Positions 40,415 to 50,106 of a DNA stretch of 64,000 bases are shown one piece after another. The notes below the pieces were generated by a model that saw only the letters and a list, made by a program, of their open reading frames with translations, had not been told where the DNA came from and made no database searches. Source of the stretch: Pseudopyrenochaeta lycopersici (lineage: Eukaryota; Ascomycota; Dothideomycetes; Pleosporales; Pseudopyrenochaetaceae). The first letter of the stretch is position 1; every line of letters begins with the position of its first letter. The stretch is from assembly GCA_003313425.1 (NCBI GenBank), contig NHZP01000012.1, positions 558,001 to 622,000 on the forward strand, given 5' to 3'. Position numbers and translations under genes: made by a program.

Positions 40415-41633
40415 CTGGGGAATATTGCTGAGTCGGGAATCGGCTCTACGCCGATTGGTGGAAACTAAGATACTAAGACGTATCAAGGTAGGCATTGCAA
40501 GGATGATGCCAATGAATTGTGGGGGTTGGTAGCGGGCGCTAAAATTGTGAATCTATCACTATCTTGTTTGCTTTGGCTTTCTCCCATTGCACCGTGATGC
40601 ATTGTATGAACTCAAATCACGTGAAACTCTCAATAATGTTACAATAATTTTGCTAATTTTTAGTTGTAAAACTGTTATACCAGAGGCGTTCTGTTCTTTC
40701 CCCGTAACGTCATATTCATATTGTGGGTATAGGCAAATTGTGGAGTAAGACCGAGATAATATTGTACTTCTCCCGTGTAATCGGTCTCTTATCGTTTCCA
40801 CCAAAGCCTTGGACGCATTGAACATCGGAACAAGGATGCCTTCCGATGTTTCAAGGAGATCTCTCGGATTATCTACGTGGGTATTGCGAACTGCATGCAT
40901 ACGTACACGTGCCTTTTTTGCTTGTCGGCTGGGCACAGCATGTGCAGGGATAAGGCTCACATAATAATTTGTGCTTAGAAGCATTGAACATGTGTAATAC
41001 TCAATATTACACTAGATAATAATAATTGGCTTTAAGTGACCAGTTTGCAGTTGGATTGAATGGTGAGGGAAGGCTGATTATTTTGGTGGTTGGATATATG
41101 TTCCAAGTCTCATCAAGTCACTTTGCCATTACACGGATCTTTCAAAAGCACGACTTGTCTCGAGATTGAATCGCACAAGTGTATTCGTGAATAAGCCTCC
41201 CAAACATACGCTTTCTAGGGCGGGGAGGAGGAAAGCACAAGTCGGTCCGACCTGACGCCTATGCGGAGGTACTTTCCTGAATCGCAGATACTATGCCTCA
41301 AGCTTAGAAGCTTTGGGACCCACGATCACGTCTAGATTAAACCTATCCTTCCGAAATGTACTTCCGAAGTGTATGATCTTCGCAAGTTTACTCTTGGCAT
41401 CTATTGGCAATGCACATACTCCGCACGAGCAGATAGAAGGCGTAGTTGCAAAGCTGACCCCTTTACACCGCTGCACCGAGATAACTACCGGATATATTCT
41501 ATATGTAACCCGTATTAACTGTTCGGTAGATGAAGTCGGAATAGGAAAGTATGCCACTATACATAAGCCGTCCTGAGAACTTTCCGGAGAAGGCTACTAC
41601 GTCAGTGTCTACTTATTGAACAAGTTTATCGCT
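40415..41633. other. Intergenic upstream of P450
   Basis: Holds the P450 promoter and the motif AGTCGG-T-CCGACC at 41240-41252. A short frame at 41373-41576 would encode 67 residues with a signal-peptide-like start (MIFASLLLASIGNAH); it is too short and isolated to call a gene. Confidence 0.5.
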
Positions 41634-43408
41634 ATGATCTTGAACACAGTATTTCTTCTTCTTAAACAGTACTGGCCACTTTTCCTTTTGGCTGCGATCA
41701 CTATTCAATTATCACGAAACTACTTCAATCGCGGATTGAACAAGTATCCCGGACCGGTTCTCTGCGCTCTGACCGACTGGTACAGGTTCCTCAAAGCCTG
41801 GAAACGAGAACCTGAAAGGTGGCACATCAATTTACACAATAGATATGGGGACATTGTTCGCCTTGGACCAAATTGCTTATCCTTTGGCAATCCGAAGTCC
41901 ATCAAAATCATTTATGCGTTAGGAAAAGGCTTCACAAAGGTTTGCATAAAAAATATTCCACAGTCGTTTCATTCAATGCTTATATATGCCAGTCAGACTT
42001 TTATCCAGTTCAAATGGCAACCTCGAAAGAAGGAAAGAGGTTGCCAACATTGTTCAGTACCCAGTCCGAGGAATACCACTCGCAACTGAAACGCAGCGTC
42101 AACAGTGCATTTACCATGTCAGCTCAGATGCAGTATGAGCCGGTGTTTGACTCTGTGAACCAGATATTTCTCGAGCAAACTCAAAAACGGTTCGCAAACA
42201 CCGGGCAATATTGCAATTTCTACCAGTGGCTTCAATTCTACACGTTTGATGTGATAGGTGACTTGGTGTACTCAAGGAGACACGGATTCTTAGAAAGTAA
42301 TCATGATATTGAAGGAATTGTTAAAGGCAACTCTGCCCTTTTTGACTACGCAGCAGTGGTACGTCAGCCGGATCATGTTCGCCAAAGAGCAACTGACAAA
42401 GTGTAAAGGTCGGCCAGATTCCGATCCTCGACAAGTTCTGGAAGAAGAACCCCGTCAAACTACTTGCTTCAAAGTACGGGCTGATCGACTCATCCTACCC
42501 TGTCTCGCGTTTTGCTAAAGCACGCTTGGCCGAACGGCATCCTTCTGGTGAGATGTTCTCGAAAGACAACCTTGCTTGGCAACGAGAGAAGACAGATATG
42601 CCCCAGGACTTCCTTTCCAAGTTCATCCAAGCAAAACATGATAGGCCAGACTTCTTCAACGATCAGCTTGTGGTTACAATGTGTGTCTCCATGGCGTTTG
42701 CCGGGTCTGAGCCAGCAGCTGTATCCATAAGCGGTGTTTTTGCATCGCTTCTGAGGAATCCACGATGTTTGAAGAAAGTTTATGAAGAACTAGATCAAAA
42801 AGCACTGGAGGGGCATTTTAAAGATAATGAAACGGGTGCCCTTACTTGGACAGAGAGCCAAGGTCTACCATACCTTGATGCTTGTATCAAAGAGGCCTTC
42901 CGTCTTCATCCCGCTCCAGGGCTACCTTTTGAGAGGGTTGTCCCACCTGAGGGAGTGAGTATTAATGGTGAATTCATCAAGGGTGGCACAATTGTAGGAT
43001 GCAATGCTTGGGTGATTCATCGTCGTGAAGAAGTTTTTGGAAAAGATCTTGAAGACTTTGTGCCAGAGCGTTGGCTTGTTGACCCTTCAAAACAGGAAAT
43101 ATCGGAGGTTGCTAGGATCAAAGAAATGGAGTACTGCATTATGAGTTTTGGAAAAGGACCTCGAGTTTGCCTGGGTAAACATATTGGTATGATGGAGGTC
43201 TATAAACTCATCCCAGCCGTGCTTCGGAGGTTCGAGGTAAGTAGTGCTATTTTTCTACTCTTCTTATAGAAGACTCTGCGACTGATTTGCCTTTTAGCTT
43301 GAATTAGAGGAAGGATCTCGGGAGGCACGATTCCGCAATGGCTGGTTCGTCAGGCCAGTAGAATTGAATGTCCGATTTAAGAACAGGAAGCTTGTTACAC
43401 CAGTATAG
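41634..43408 (+). CDS. Cytochrome P450, pisatin-demethylase-like
   Basis: Membrane-bound haem monooxygenase of the ER. Exons 41634-41939, 41993-42358, 42409-43236 and 43298-43408 (introns 50-61 nt) give 536 residues. The first 30 residues are a hydrophobic anchor (VFLLLKQYWPLFLLAAITI), followed by the Pro-rich hinge KYPGPVLC. The oxygen-binding I-helix is in MCVSMAFAGSEPAAVS, where AGSEP replaces the usual AGxDT. ExxR is in KEAFRLHP, PERW in FVPERWLVD, and the haem-Cys motif is FGKGPRVCLGKH. The sequence resembles the fungal pisatin-demethylase group (phytoalexin demethylation and similar), but the substrate is not predictable. The first donor (GTTTGC) and second acceptor (TAAAG) are weak, yet splicing restores family sequence. 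It shares a strand with the methyltransferase and epimerase genes. Confidence 0.92.
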
Positions 43409-44588
43409 TACTTTTTTTAGTCTATTAAGCGATTATGAATCTTCGAGTTCGAAATATTGAATGCGAAACTTCTCAAACATATTACATGAACACTAACATG
43501 AGGCCATCATCACACTAAAATTGGGGCGCTATTGAACAAACAGGGCTACTGTAATGATGTGCTACTTAGAGCAGGTTATAATACTAGTTTGTAGTATGCG
43601 CTTGATGTTATAGGCGCGATGAGACATGACATTTGGCCGTTTAGAGATTCGCCCAAGTTTCATAAGAATGTATCATCCTGCGGAGGTCTTTATCATGTAC
43701 AATAGCGTAGCATACAGGCTTTTTTCTGCGCTAAATTCGTTCATTGACAGCATATTAGCTTGCCGAAGGATCCTCCAGAGACCTTTGTTCACTCCTTCTC
43801 AGGTGCCCGAGTCGGATCGCAATGCACTATGCGACTGAGATAAAAAGAGCATAAGAACAAAATCTTCTATCAACAATACTCAAGGTCCTCACAAATTAGC
43901 TGCGGCGAAATTAATACTTGATTGCATATTCGACAGAATTGTGATATGAGAGAAATGCGACATATGCCGCCGTATCGTTTGGCGTGTTTAACCTAGTCAT
44001 TGATATAGCGCTAGTCGACATGAACCGGTCTCGCGTGTGCATCTGTATAGTCGTTTTAAAAAGTTCAGTATACCCGCCAACGTTCCAGTAATGCGTTCTC
44101 GGACAGACTCTCCCAGTAACCCTGGAAAATCCACTTCCTCAATGAGATGATACTGCTGTAAGATCGAAATTCATGCACCAATAATCTCTTGGGGGGCTGT
44201 TCCTGCTAATTGCAATTAATCCATCAGGATCTTGGCTGGGGACATACGATTAACCGCCCGAACAAGGTGAGCGACTCCTCTGAGTAATCTCCAAGCGGTG
44301 GCCGCTGACGATAGCGGGTTGCGCCAACATCAAAGTAGATGGTGATGACGCGATGCTACATCTAGATTGACAAAATCATTACATGTAACGTACGTAGGAT
44401 CTGCCTACGTTGCCGTACGAATAAAAGTTCTTCCTAAGGCTGTCTGTATCATGACGTCATTTAACGCTGCACCATTGCTTAACTTTCACGCCTTAAGCGA
44501 AGACGTGGCCGAGGCGATGCAGTCTTAATTGGCCATTCAATACAACAAGCCCAATCTCAAATCTGTTTAGAGAGTCAAGAGTCGCATA
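43409..44588. other. Intergenic upstream of epimerase gene
   Basis: Contains an exact CRE palindrome (44452-44459) close to the epimerase start. No coding frame supported. Confidence 0.55.
44452..44459. promoter_or_regulatory. CRE palindrome TGACGTCA
   Basis: Exact ATF/CREB consensus 130 bp before the epimerase ATG. AtfA-type bZIP proteins bind this element in fungi, and one is encoded at 58655-60580. Use of the site is inference. Confidence 0.5.
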
Positions 44589-45824
44589 ATGACACCAAAG
44601 ATTTTCCTGTAAGTGTTAAGAGGCTAATTGCGCTGACTTCGCTCACATCCGCAGCACTGGCGCGACCGGCTACATCGGCGGTGACACTCTCTTCGCGTTA
44701 CACGACAAGCATCCAGAATACGAGTATGCGGCTCTCGTGAGAACAGGTGAGAACTCTGCACATTGCATTCCCTGTTCAAAGCATTGACAATCGTAATTAG
44801 AGGAGAAGTCCAAGCCTATCAGAGAAGCCTTCCCTGGCATTCGGATTGTCCTCGGGGATTTAGACAAATCCGAGATTTTGGAAGAAGAGGCGTCAAAGGC
44901 AGATGTAGTGATCCGTAAGTGTCATTTCATGGCGCTATGTATTAATCACAAGACTTACCATATATCAGACACTGCCGATGCGTCTGATCATGAAGGCGCA
45001 GCCAAGGCGATCGCGAAAGGTCTCGCATCTGGTCACTCCAAGGAAAGGCCTGGATTCTGGTTGCACACCGGTGGTGCGGGCATTTTGTGTTGGGAGACGA
45101 TGCGTGACGACAAGAAGCTAGGAGAGTGGTCTGAACGAGAATACAACGATTGGACCTCTGTGGAGGATCTTACTGGACTACCCAAGGATGCATTTCATAA
45201 GAACGTTGACGACGTTGTCCTGAGCTCTGGCTCTGAATCTGTGAAGACGGCAATTTTATGTCCACCTACCATTTATGGTAAGTACCCAAATAGGCAACAC
45301 ATATCAAGGCTTCCCTAATGATATCAGGGCGTGGTAGAGGTCCAGTTCAGATCCGAAGCAGACAGGCGTATGAATTAGCACATTTGATTTTGACTGCACA
45401 GTACGTTCCCGTCATTGGGCAGGGTAAGGCGCGATGGAACAATATCCATGTTTTAGACCTCGCACAATTATTTGTCCTTCTCACAGAAACCGCGATCAGC
45501 AATAATACCGATACTGAGCTATGGAATGAGAAAGGGTACTATCTGGTAGAGAATGGCGAACATATCTGGACCGACTTGGCTCGACTGATGGGCAAAAAGG
45601 CAGCCGAGTTAGGTCTAGTCAAAGAACAACTCAATGAGAGTAGTTTGGACAAAGACAAGGCCATCGAGCAAGCGGGTTTCGAGGCTGTCAGTTGGGGATT
45701 CAACAGCCGCGGTAAGGCCTTGAGAGCGAAGAAAGTTGTTGGATGGAAGCCAAAAGGGCCGAGCATTGAGGACAACATTGAAGAGATTTTGAAGGATGAG
45801 CAAAGCAGACTGAAAGCTACGTAG
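44589..45824 (+). CDS. NAD(P)-binding epimerase/reductase-like protein (extended SDR)
   Basis: Five exons: 44589-44608, 44655-44746, 44801-44914, 44969-45277 and 45328-45824 (introns 46-54 nt) give 343 residues. The Rossmann dinucleotide loop TGATGYIGGDTLFAL appears once the 20-nt first exon is joined. HTADASDHEGA follows at the position of the family's conserved region after strand 4, then FWLHTGGAGIL. The usual SDR active-site YxxxK is not evident, so the catalytic type (reductase, epimerase or NmrA-like sensor) is open. The C-terminal part (VIGQGKARWNNIHVLDLAQLFVLL, partly substrate domain) is typical of fungal proteins annotated as nucleoside-diphosphate-sugar epimerase-like. Last gene of the presumed small cluster; a CRE palindrome lies 130 bp upstream. 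Confidence 0.9.
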
Positions 45825-46247
45825 ACTGCGATGTTGTACAAAGTATCATTGTATAAGCTCAAGAGTGCTAAAAGTAGCTTGTGCTGCGCTGAAACCGGCA
45901 ATTGGACAGCTTAATTACAGATTAGATTAATAAAGTCGAAGCTCATGTTCAAAAACGGAAGTGGACTTTAGTTGTTCCTTTGGAGGCGAGTGTTAGGCGT
46001 ATTGGTACTTCGACCTAAACTATGGTCTTGTAGTGACGAATACTTACCATCAATGTTGATGTGATATCGCAGTTACCTCAACTTCTTACTACAAAGCTTA
46101 GGAGTTTGTTAGGTCCGTTCATGGACTCGGCTATGGTATCGACATCTGTATTTAGAAATGTAAAAAGACCTCTCCTACATCTATCCAACGATGAATTAAG
46201 ATGGCAAATACAAGCCTTAGGTAGTGTCTCACGGTGTCCCAAGTAAC
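45825..46247. other. Intergenic with a short diverged repeat unit
   Basis: At 45937-45974 lies a segment that resembles 51768-51805 (about 31 of 38 bases, differences mostly transitions). Otherwise nothing coding is supported. Confidence 0.4.
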
Positions 46248-46549
46248 CTAACGCTCGGTGATTGCCTCCTCCGTATCCTTGAACGCAGACGCATCTTTCC
46301 AATCATACTCTCCTATCGGAACTTGATCACTCCTTTCGTCCTCTGGTTCCTCTATCTCAGATGCAGGACCTTCCACGTCACCAGAAAATAGGGCTCTCAA
46401 GTAGGTATCGGTTTTGCGTCCGTCGCTCATACCGCTCGCCAAGGAAGACTCTCCCCTGTCAGCAATCGTGCGACAGTACCTGCAGCCTTGTTGGCCAGGT
46501 TACCTACGTTCTTGAGACGTAACTGTATTATATCAATTTGCACCTCCAT
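46248..46549 (-). pseudogene. Possible gene remnant, two overlapping frames
   Basis: The downstream frame gives DGRKTDTYLRALFSGDVEG and an acidic tail ending DTEEAITER, which look protein-like. The upstream frame from an ATG at 46549 gives MEVQIDIIQLRLKNVGN and NLANKAAGTVARLLTGE, also protein-like, but is out of phase and meets a stop soon after. The two could be joined by a one-base shift at the GGGG run near 46465 or by an atypical splice site; no standard GT-AG intron restores the phase. I read it as a degraded small gene, or a small gene whose splicing I could not solve. The family is unknown. Confidence 0.35.
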
Positions 46550-46569
46550 TTTCTACAGAGGTGCAAATT
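46535..46569. repeat. Perfect 12-bp inverted repeat (hairpin)
   Basis: AATTTGCACCTC at 46535-46546 and its exact reverse complement GAGGTGCAAATT at 46558-46569, with an 11-base loop. It sits at the start of the gene remnant on the minus strand. Confidence 0.75.
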
Positions 46570-46663
46570 ATGTCGAGAATAGTTCAGGCGTCCATATCAG
46601 CGCAAGGCAGATGTTGCAGGGATCTTAGGTCACTTGTACCACTGACTGATCTTCACGAGTCGG

Positions 46664-46716
46664 ATACTTGGGCGTCGGTTGCTTTGTGCCCAAGTATTAA
46701 AACGTGATAAATCACG
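46664..46716. repeat. Two further inverted repeats
   Basis: ATACTTGGGC (46664-46673) pairs with GCCCAAGTAT (46688-46697) across 14 bases. CGTGAT (46703-46708) pairs with ATCACG (46711-46716) across two bases. With the 12-bp hairpin at 46535 they form a cluster of three perfect palindromes within 185 bp. Confidence 0.65.
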
Positions 46717-47037
46717 ATTTATAGAACTATAAGACATAGTGTCAATGATATTGAGTGAACACATCACACAGTTGGGAAGGCTGAAGTCAGACATGGAGTA
46801 CCAACAAACTATGCGGTTTTGTGACTAATGTCGTAACTTCGGAAGAAAACTTCTGTGACCAGTCTTATCATTAAGTATCTGATATTTTCATGCTGTTCTA
46901 GTGAAGCACAATCACACATTGTATTCAGTGGAAGGCTTTTCCGACAATATATTTGACGCTCGTCAGCTCCGCAGGCGAGGTGACGGCAAATTCCCATCCA
47001 CGCAGGCGCCTACTGAAAATTTGGTCACGAGGGCCAC

Positions 47038-48093
47038 ATGACATCACCTACTGAAGCCATCAGTATAGGTACTCCAGGCAACAATGAAGCATCACTTTCA
47101 CTTGGAGCATTCACATCCGCGATGGCGTCACTGCGAAGCTCTTTGAATACCAGGCCTCTCAGTAAGCTTGTGACTTTTATCTCCATACACAAAACACCTT
47201 CCCCCCCTTTCAACTGCATTTTCAGCATCGGCCACAGCGATTGGATATTGACTTCATCAGCCATGACTGGATTCAAGAACCCGATTCGAAGAGGTGCTGA
47301 GCCAAAAGTCATGGATCCAAATGTCATGAAGCTCAAACAAATTCAATTTCGCTCTTATAAGCACGATATTGCCATATACCACTTCCAGGCGTGGTATGTA
47401 TCCGTCCGAGACTTCTGTCTGAAGCTGAATCGTGAAGAGCACGGGTATGTCGATACTTTGCTGAGCTACGATCCGCTGCTCCGCCTTAATGAACCTGTCC
47501 CTGATGGCGATGAGATGCCGAACGGATGTATAGAAGTCGCGTATATGCCTTATGTCTTTCAGCAGGGTGGATCGGCGTTGGGTTTCTGTATGGGCGACAA
47601 CGTTGTGGAGTGGGCGTGTTTTGATTGCCTAATCGATGCCTTAATCCTCAAAAAGCTGACAATCGACAATCCAGATCCAAAAGGTCCACACATGCTTTTC
47701 AACCATGTGGCAAATTTACCAAAGGGTATTGTGGAACGTTTGGTCAAAGGAGCGAACCCAGAGCATAAGGGTTGGCACGATTCCTTGTGGAAGGCAGATC
47801 ATCGCACAGTCAAATTTCAATTGCCTCGGAAGAAATTTCGTTATGACTTGAAGCAGGAAAATCAACTGCATCGGATTACCGATATCGAAATGGACGATGA
47901 AGGCTTCGCAGACAGTGACACATTGGACGTACCTGGAGAGTCCGAGTCCGAAGAGGTGTACGCGAGCGAGGATTATCGCCAGTACTTAGATGTCGACGAG
48001 CACGAAGACGAAGACGAAGATGAAGATGACAGGAACAAAGATGAGGACGAGGACGATACTGGATTCTTCTGCGCGGAGATGAAAATAGAGTAA
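47038..48093 (+). CDS. Hypothetical protein with strongly acidic C-terminal tail (351 aa or 277 aa)
   Basis: One long open frame. The part from Met-76 (ATG at 47263, MTGFKNPIRRGAEPKV) onward has good protein character: KHDIAIYHFQAWYVSVRDF, CIEVAYMPYVFQQGGSALGF, and DNVVEWACFDCLIDALILKKL. The tail from about residue 300 is Glu/Asp repeats (DEHEDEDEDEDDRNKDEDEDD). The first 75 codons look less coding-like, and a GTAAGC donor at 47162 with a TTTTCAG acceptor near 47225 could be a 5' UTR intron; I therefore favour the start at 47263. No family was recognised. Acidic tails of this sort occur in nuclear, histone-binding and chaperone proteins, but no such role is claimed. Confidence 0.6.
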   Translation: MTSPTEAISIGTPGNNEASLSLGAFTSAMASLRSSLNTRPLSKLVTFISIHKTPSPPFNCIFSIGHSDWILTSSAMTGFKNPIRRGAEPKVMDPNVMKLKQIQFRSYKHDIAIYHFQAWYVSVRDFCLKLNREEHGYVDTLLSYDPLLRLNEPVPDGDEMPNGCIEVAYMPYVFQQGGSALGFCMGDNVVEWACFDCLIDALILKKLTIDNPDPKGPHMLFNHVANLPKGIVERLVKGANPEHKGWHDSLWKADHRTVKFQLPRKKFRYDLKQENQLHRITDIEMDDEGFADSDTLDVPGESESEEVYASEDYRQYLDVDEHEDEDEDEDDRNKDEDEDDTGFFCAEMKIE

Positions 48094-48555
48094 TCGAGAT
48101 GCTCACAAAAACATTCATCTATAAAGATGGGGGGACACGAAAGAGGACGACGAGATGAACTAAACACCTTCAGAACCGGCCACGCACTGCCGGAATTCTT
48201 CGGGATTGATCGTGCTACGCGACAAGGACGCCAATAGGGTGTAGATGCAGCAAGTCTCTCCAACAATATACCCAAAACATCGAGATAGACGTATATTCGA
48301 CAGTGCGTACAACTTTCGAGCTTTGCTGGGAGGGCATTGCATTCAGCTAGTGTACTTGTCTGGCGTTAATGGATTACATGAGACACCCCTACTTATTTAC
48401 AAAGTTCATGTAGAGAGGCTGTCTCGCCTTCGTATCAATAAAATTGAATTAGCGACTAAGTCTACAATTCAAGACTACAACTTTTTCGTTTCTCGTAAGG
48501 TCATCACAACTTCGCGGCCCTCTAGAAGACGTCTTCAAGCTGAGTTGTATGCTAT

Positions 48556-50022
48556 TTAATCTTTCAAACCAATCTCATCAGCTGTCAGAATGAATTCCAT
48601 AAACCCAGCGTTCGTATCAATGATGTTCTGGATGTACTCTTCACTCGTTGGGTAAAAATTGGTCGGGTACCCAAACTCCATTGTGTATCCATAGACCTTG
48701 TTGACTTTCTTGTTCTTATGCCAGCGGCTGAACGTATAGTCGTCGCTAGCTCCAGATGTTGGATACAAACCAACGGCTTGCTGAGGAACATAGTCGCGAC
48801 CGCCAACAGCTTTCATGGCGTCGGTCGTGCGGTTGGCTTGATAAGCAATCTTGTCCCAGTCGGCTTGGTCAATAAATTCTTTGTATATTTCATCCTTCAC
48901 TACGCCGCGCTTGCCATCGTAGGCAGGGTTGAACAAGTTTTGCTTGGGGTCGTGAGACTGATTGATGTCGTCGCCCCAGGAGTAGAGTAAAGTGCCTGCA
49001 GCCGAGTGGACGTCGATAAACCACCTGATGTTGGGAAATTGATCGTATACCCAGACAACGTTTTTCGTCTCTGGCTCCGAAAAGGGTGCAGTGCCATAGA
49101 AAGCCTGGGATGAGGGGTTGGTAGACGCAGGCGAAACAGATGGATCGAAGTGCTTGGTGAAGTTCCAAACAAAGTCGAAATTCCGGTTAAGATCTACGCC
49201 GACGCTGAGGGGTTCATTGGGCGTGGAGCTCGCTGGGTTGCGGTTCTTCCGCCAGAGGTTGCTGTTTGCTTGATCGTGGCGTACGCCGTCGGGATTGGTC
49301 ATGGGAATAAAAACAATTCCGGCACCGAGCGCTTTCTTGACATCTTTATTGGAGAATTTCTTGTTGCCATATGTGAGTCCAATGCGGTGCTCATTAGCGT
49401 AGAGCAGATCGCTAATGAAGTAGATGAGGTTATCAGGACCACCTCTTTCGCGCGCATGGATGCCGGAAGTAAAGTAAATGTATTGCTTGTCCTTCTTGAT
49501 CTTCTCTGCTTTGTTTGCGACGCCACCGACGACTGTATTGCCCTCAAAGGTCTTGTGAGGTGGAGTGAACAGTGTGAGTCCATACTCTTTCTCCAGGCCC
49601 TTCATGGCCGTGTAAACTTCATCAGCGTTGAAGATTCCAGCGGTTTGGAGCTCCGCATACTCGCTGGGCTTCCTTGTTCCAAGACCACGTGGAGAAATCT
49701 TTCCGCCTTTGAATCTGTCACCCTTGCCAATCGGTGCTGTGGCGGTTTGTCGCTTGTTTAAGTTGTGCAGGGTTTCAACGCGGACAATATCCGGGTTGAG
49801 ACTCCTCTTAAAATCGTGCAGTTGCTCCTCGGAAATGACAGCGTGGAGCTTGTGCTCCCCATCTACGGCCATGACCACTGGCCGGCAGCCGTAGTCGATC
49901 TCATTATTGGCTGAGATGAAGTCGTATAATTGGTTCTTTTCCTTGGAGAAGAAAGCGACACTCAAGACATCCGACGCAAGCGCGGCCCCAGGAAGAAGGC
50001 CGACGAGTGTTGAGACCTTCAT
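48556..50022 (-). CDS. Secreted zinc carboxypeptidase (peptidase family M14)
   Basis: Removes C-terminal residues from peptides outside the cell or in the vacuole. The ATG at 50022 gives MKVSTLVGLLPGAALASD, a signal peptide; 488 residues. The frame stays open upstream only through non-ATG codons, and a TATA box at 50097-50106 supports this start. A propeptide of about 100 residues precedes the catalytic domain. Zinc ligands are His and Glu in SGIHARERGG and the later His in FIDVHSAAGTLLYSWG; substrate-binding Arg/Asn are in GVDLNRNFD; the catalytic Glu is in YTMEFGYP. The propeptide-peptidase layout matches fungal M14A-type enzymes. No intron. Its role is probably nutrient peptide degradation. 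Confidence 0.95.
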   Translation of the reverse strand: MKVSTLVGLLPGAALASDVLSVAFFSKEKNQLYDFISANNEIDYGCRPVVMAVDGEHKLHAVISEEQLHDFKRSLNPDIVRVETLHNLNKRQTATAPIGKGDRFKGGKISPRGLGTRKPSEYAELQTAGIFNADEVYTAMKGLEKEYGLTLFTPPHKTFEGNTVVGGVANKAEKIKKDKQYIYFTSGIHARERGGPDNLIYFISDLLYANEHRIGLTYGNKKFSNKDVKKALGAGIVFIPMTNPDGVRHDQANSNLWRKNRNPASSTPNEPLSVGVDLNRNFDFVWNFTKHFDPSVSPASTNPSSQAFYGTAPFSEPETKNVVWVYDQFPNIRWFIDVHSAAGTLLYSWGDDINQSHDPKQNLFNPAYDGKRGVVKDEIYKEFIDQADWDKIAYQANRTTDAMKAVGGRDYVPQQAVGLYPTSGASDDYTFSRWHKNKKVNKVYGYTMEFGYPTNFYPTSEEYIQNIIDTNAGFMEFILTADEIGLKD

Positions 50023-50096
50023 AGCGGACACGGCAGGCAAAAACACTGCAACAAGGGTGATTTGCAAGTCGTAGAGGAATCATCATGCTTCTCTTG

Positions 50097-50106
50097 TTTA
50101 TATAAG
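50097..50106 (-). promoter_or_regulatory. TATA box of the carboxypeptidase gene
   Basis: CTTATATAAA on the minus strand, 75-84 bp upstream of the ATG at 50022. A start codon at 50067 would lie too close to it to be transcribed, which supports the later start. Confidence 0.5.

Noticed and set aside
50023..50067. Fifteen extra N-terminal codons for the carboxypeptidase
   Set aside because: The frame begins with TTG, not ATG, and lies only about 30 bp from the TATA box; the ATG at 50022 gives a better signal peptide.
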